From Syngnathus acus (taxonomy: Eukaryota > Chordata > Actinopteri > Syngnathiformes > Syngnathidae), in contig NC_051104.1 of assembly GCF_901709675.1 (NCBI RefSeq), positions 5,377,501 through 5,441,500 of the forward strand: DNA of 64,000 nt, read 5' to 3'. Position numbers and translations under genes: made by a program. Shown here piece after piece: positions 62,957 through 64,000 of this stretch. Numbering within the stretch: the first letter of the stretch is position 1; every line of letters begins with the position of its first letter. Below the pieces are notes generated by a model. The model did not search any database, was not told the DNA's origin, and was given only the letters and a program-made list of their open reading frames with translations.

Positions 62957-63162
62957 CAATGGTAAGATGTGTTTTTATTATGCAGCCATGCCAGTCCCGT
63001 TAGCCTGAAATGCACACTTTTTATCACAGATGCCGGGATGGTCACTCCTGCCCCTGATGGGGTTTTTCGTGTTCTCTCAAATCATTCAACAGATGAAATG
63101 TCTAAACTATCCTGACGGCCTCCAAAGTTGGCATCAGCATTATAGGTGCAATACAGGCCTGG

Positions 63163-63178
63163 CCAGCAGAGGGCGGTG
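63163..63178 (+). promoter_or_regulatory. CTCF-like core motif
   Basis: CCAGCAGAGGGCGGTG matches the CTCF core in plus orientation, 1.2 kb beyond the anks6 stop. Confidence 0.45.
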
Positions 63179-63439
63179 TAGTACACTGTCAAGGAAGAAC
63201 TCATTTTAATTGGAGTAGATTCTTCTTTTGCTGACTATAATGGCTATATTATTAGCAAAATACGGGAAAAAGTAAGACCATGGATAGATATGTTGGGGGA
63301 AAAAATGTATACAATCTGCACATTGTGCAAACAAACTAGAATTTGCAAGGTTGAGAAATTAAATTAATGCATATTATTTACTTCCTGTATTTTTATTTTG
63401 TCTCCAATTGCTTTTGTTTTGAAGTCTACTTATGTAGCT

Positions 63440-63770
63440 TCCGTCCCAAGCTCCTCTCTTCGTCGACTTTGACGCATTTACTAAACCCTCTCAGTGCGCC
63501 TCCAGTCGACATGCAAAACCCCCCTTTATCAAATTATTTCGACCAATAAGCCCAGTTCCATTTCCTCGTAAAACCAGTTTTGCGGTGGGAGGAAAATCTT
63601 CCCGCTTGCAAGCGTCCCTGACAGCAGAAGGTCCCTGTATGACTGTGCACAAGAGCGGCTGGGCTGCCCTTGCGTGTGACCCCTCCCCTCAACGCGGCTC
63701 TCCGACGCGTGTGCGTGCGTGCGCGTGCTACGCCGGGGTCGGTTTGGGCTGATGCCGGCTTCACGTGAAT
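63440..63770. promoter_or_regulatory. CpG-rich promoter-like patch with CCAAT box
   Basis: This patch has many CpG pairs (for example GACGCGTGTGCGTGCGTGCG) in an otherwise AT-rich neighbourhood, plus a CCAAT box on the plus strand at 63543-63547. The CCAAT orientation hints at a plus-strand gene starting near 63620-63780. No start codon with a coding exon is identifiable before the window ends. Confidence 0.35.
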
Positions 63771-64000
63771 CTTGTTAAAACCTAAACTGACTTTACATCG
63801 AAACGATTTCAAGATAAATAGCGTGATTTATTATCAGATAAATATTGAATCATAAAACTGTATTTTTTTTGCGTTTTATTTATTGTTTAATACGTACGTC
63901 ACGAATTCGAATAAAAACCATCATGCGCGACATTGCTGATATTTCCAATATGCAGACATGCCCTGAAAGCACCACAAACCTCGTGTAGCTTGTATCCGTA

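Larger units (their letters stand above)
62957..64000. other. Right-end gap with CTCF-like motif and GC-rich patch
   Basis: No coding region is supported. A CTCF-like motif lies at 63163-63178. From about 63440 to 63770 GC and CpG content rise sharply, with a CCAAT box at 63543-63547. This looks like the promoter of a gene continuing beyond the window. Confidence 0.4.

Overview
The window looks like a gene-dense autosomal segment of a compact teleost fish genome. All coding regions are vertebrate-type, split by short GT-AG introns (mostly 60-400 bases). The protein families are vertebrate, and two decayed interspersed repeats resemble ones I know from teleosts (5992-6250 and 61982-62090). I cannot name the species. 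The base composition is AT-rich outside exons, with many poly-A/T runs and short microsatellites.

Layout. 1-11.7 kb has no gene I can name: it holds repeats, two perfect-spacing nuclear-receptor DR1 motifs, two CTCF-like motifs, exon-like fragments at the extreme left, and a stretch at 8.4-10.5 kb that may be conserved non-coding DNA. 12,255-14,828 (minus) is a small divergent CREB/CREM-type bZIP gene with its own TATA box and no KID domain. It is divergent from prkdc (15,362-34,470, plus), the complete DNA-PKcs gene in about 19 kb, intact in every exon inspected. garem1 (35,767-39,265, minus) converges on prkdc. ncf2/p67phox (40,238-42,890, plus) is divergent from garem1 and converges on dph2 with nearly abutting poly(A) signals.

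From dph2 onward, five minus-strand genes follow in tandem: dph2 (43,160-44,811), mcur1 (45,782-47,605), an rgs9bp/R9AP-like gene (48,546-50,021), kif20a (51,131-54,676) and rps20 (55,571-56,592, carrying SNORD54 in its second intron). anks6 (57,300-61,974, plus) is divergent from rps20 and ends in a transposon-like 3' UTR. The last 2 kb hold a coding-looking fragment of unknown origin, a strong CTCF-like motif and a GC-rich, promoter-like patch.

The genes are not a functional operon. They serve separate jobs: double-strand break repair (prkdc), growth-factor/ERK signalling (garem1), the phagocyte NADPH oxidase (ncf2), diphthamide synthesis (dph2), mitochondrial calcium uptake (mcur1), phototransduction shut-off (rgs9bp), cytokinesis (kif20a), translation (rps20) and renal/ciliary function (anks6). 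What they share is tight packing, with shared promoters between divergent pairs and near-overlapping 3' ends between convergent pairs. I see no clear new multi-gene system; the most unusual coding item is the KID-less bZIP gene beside prkdc.
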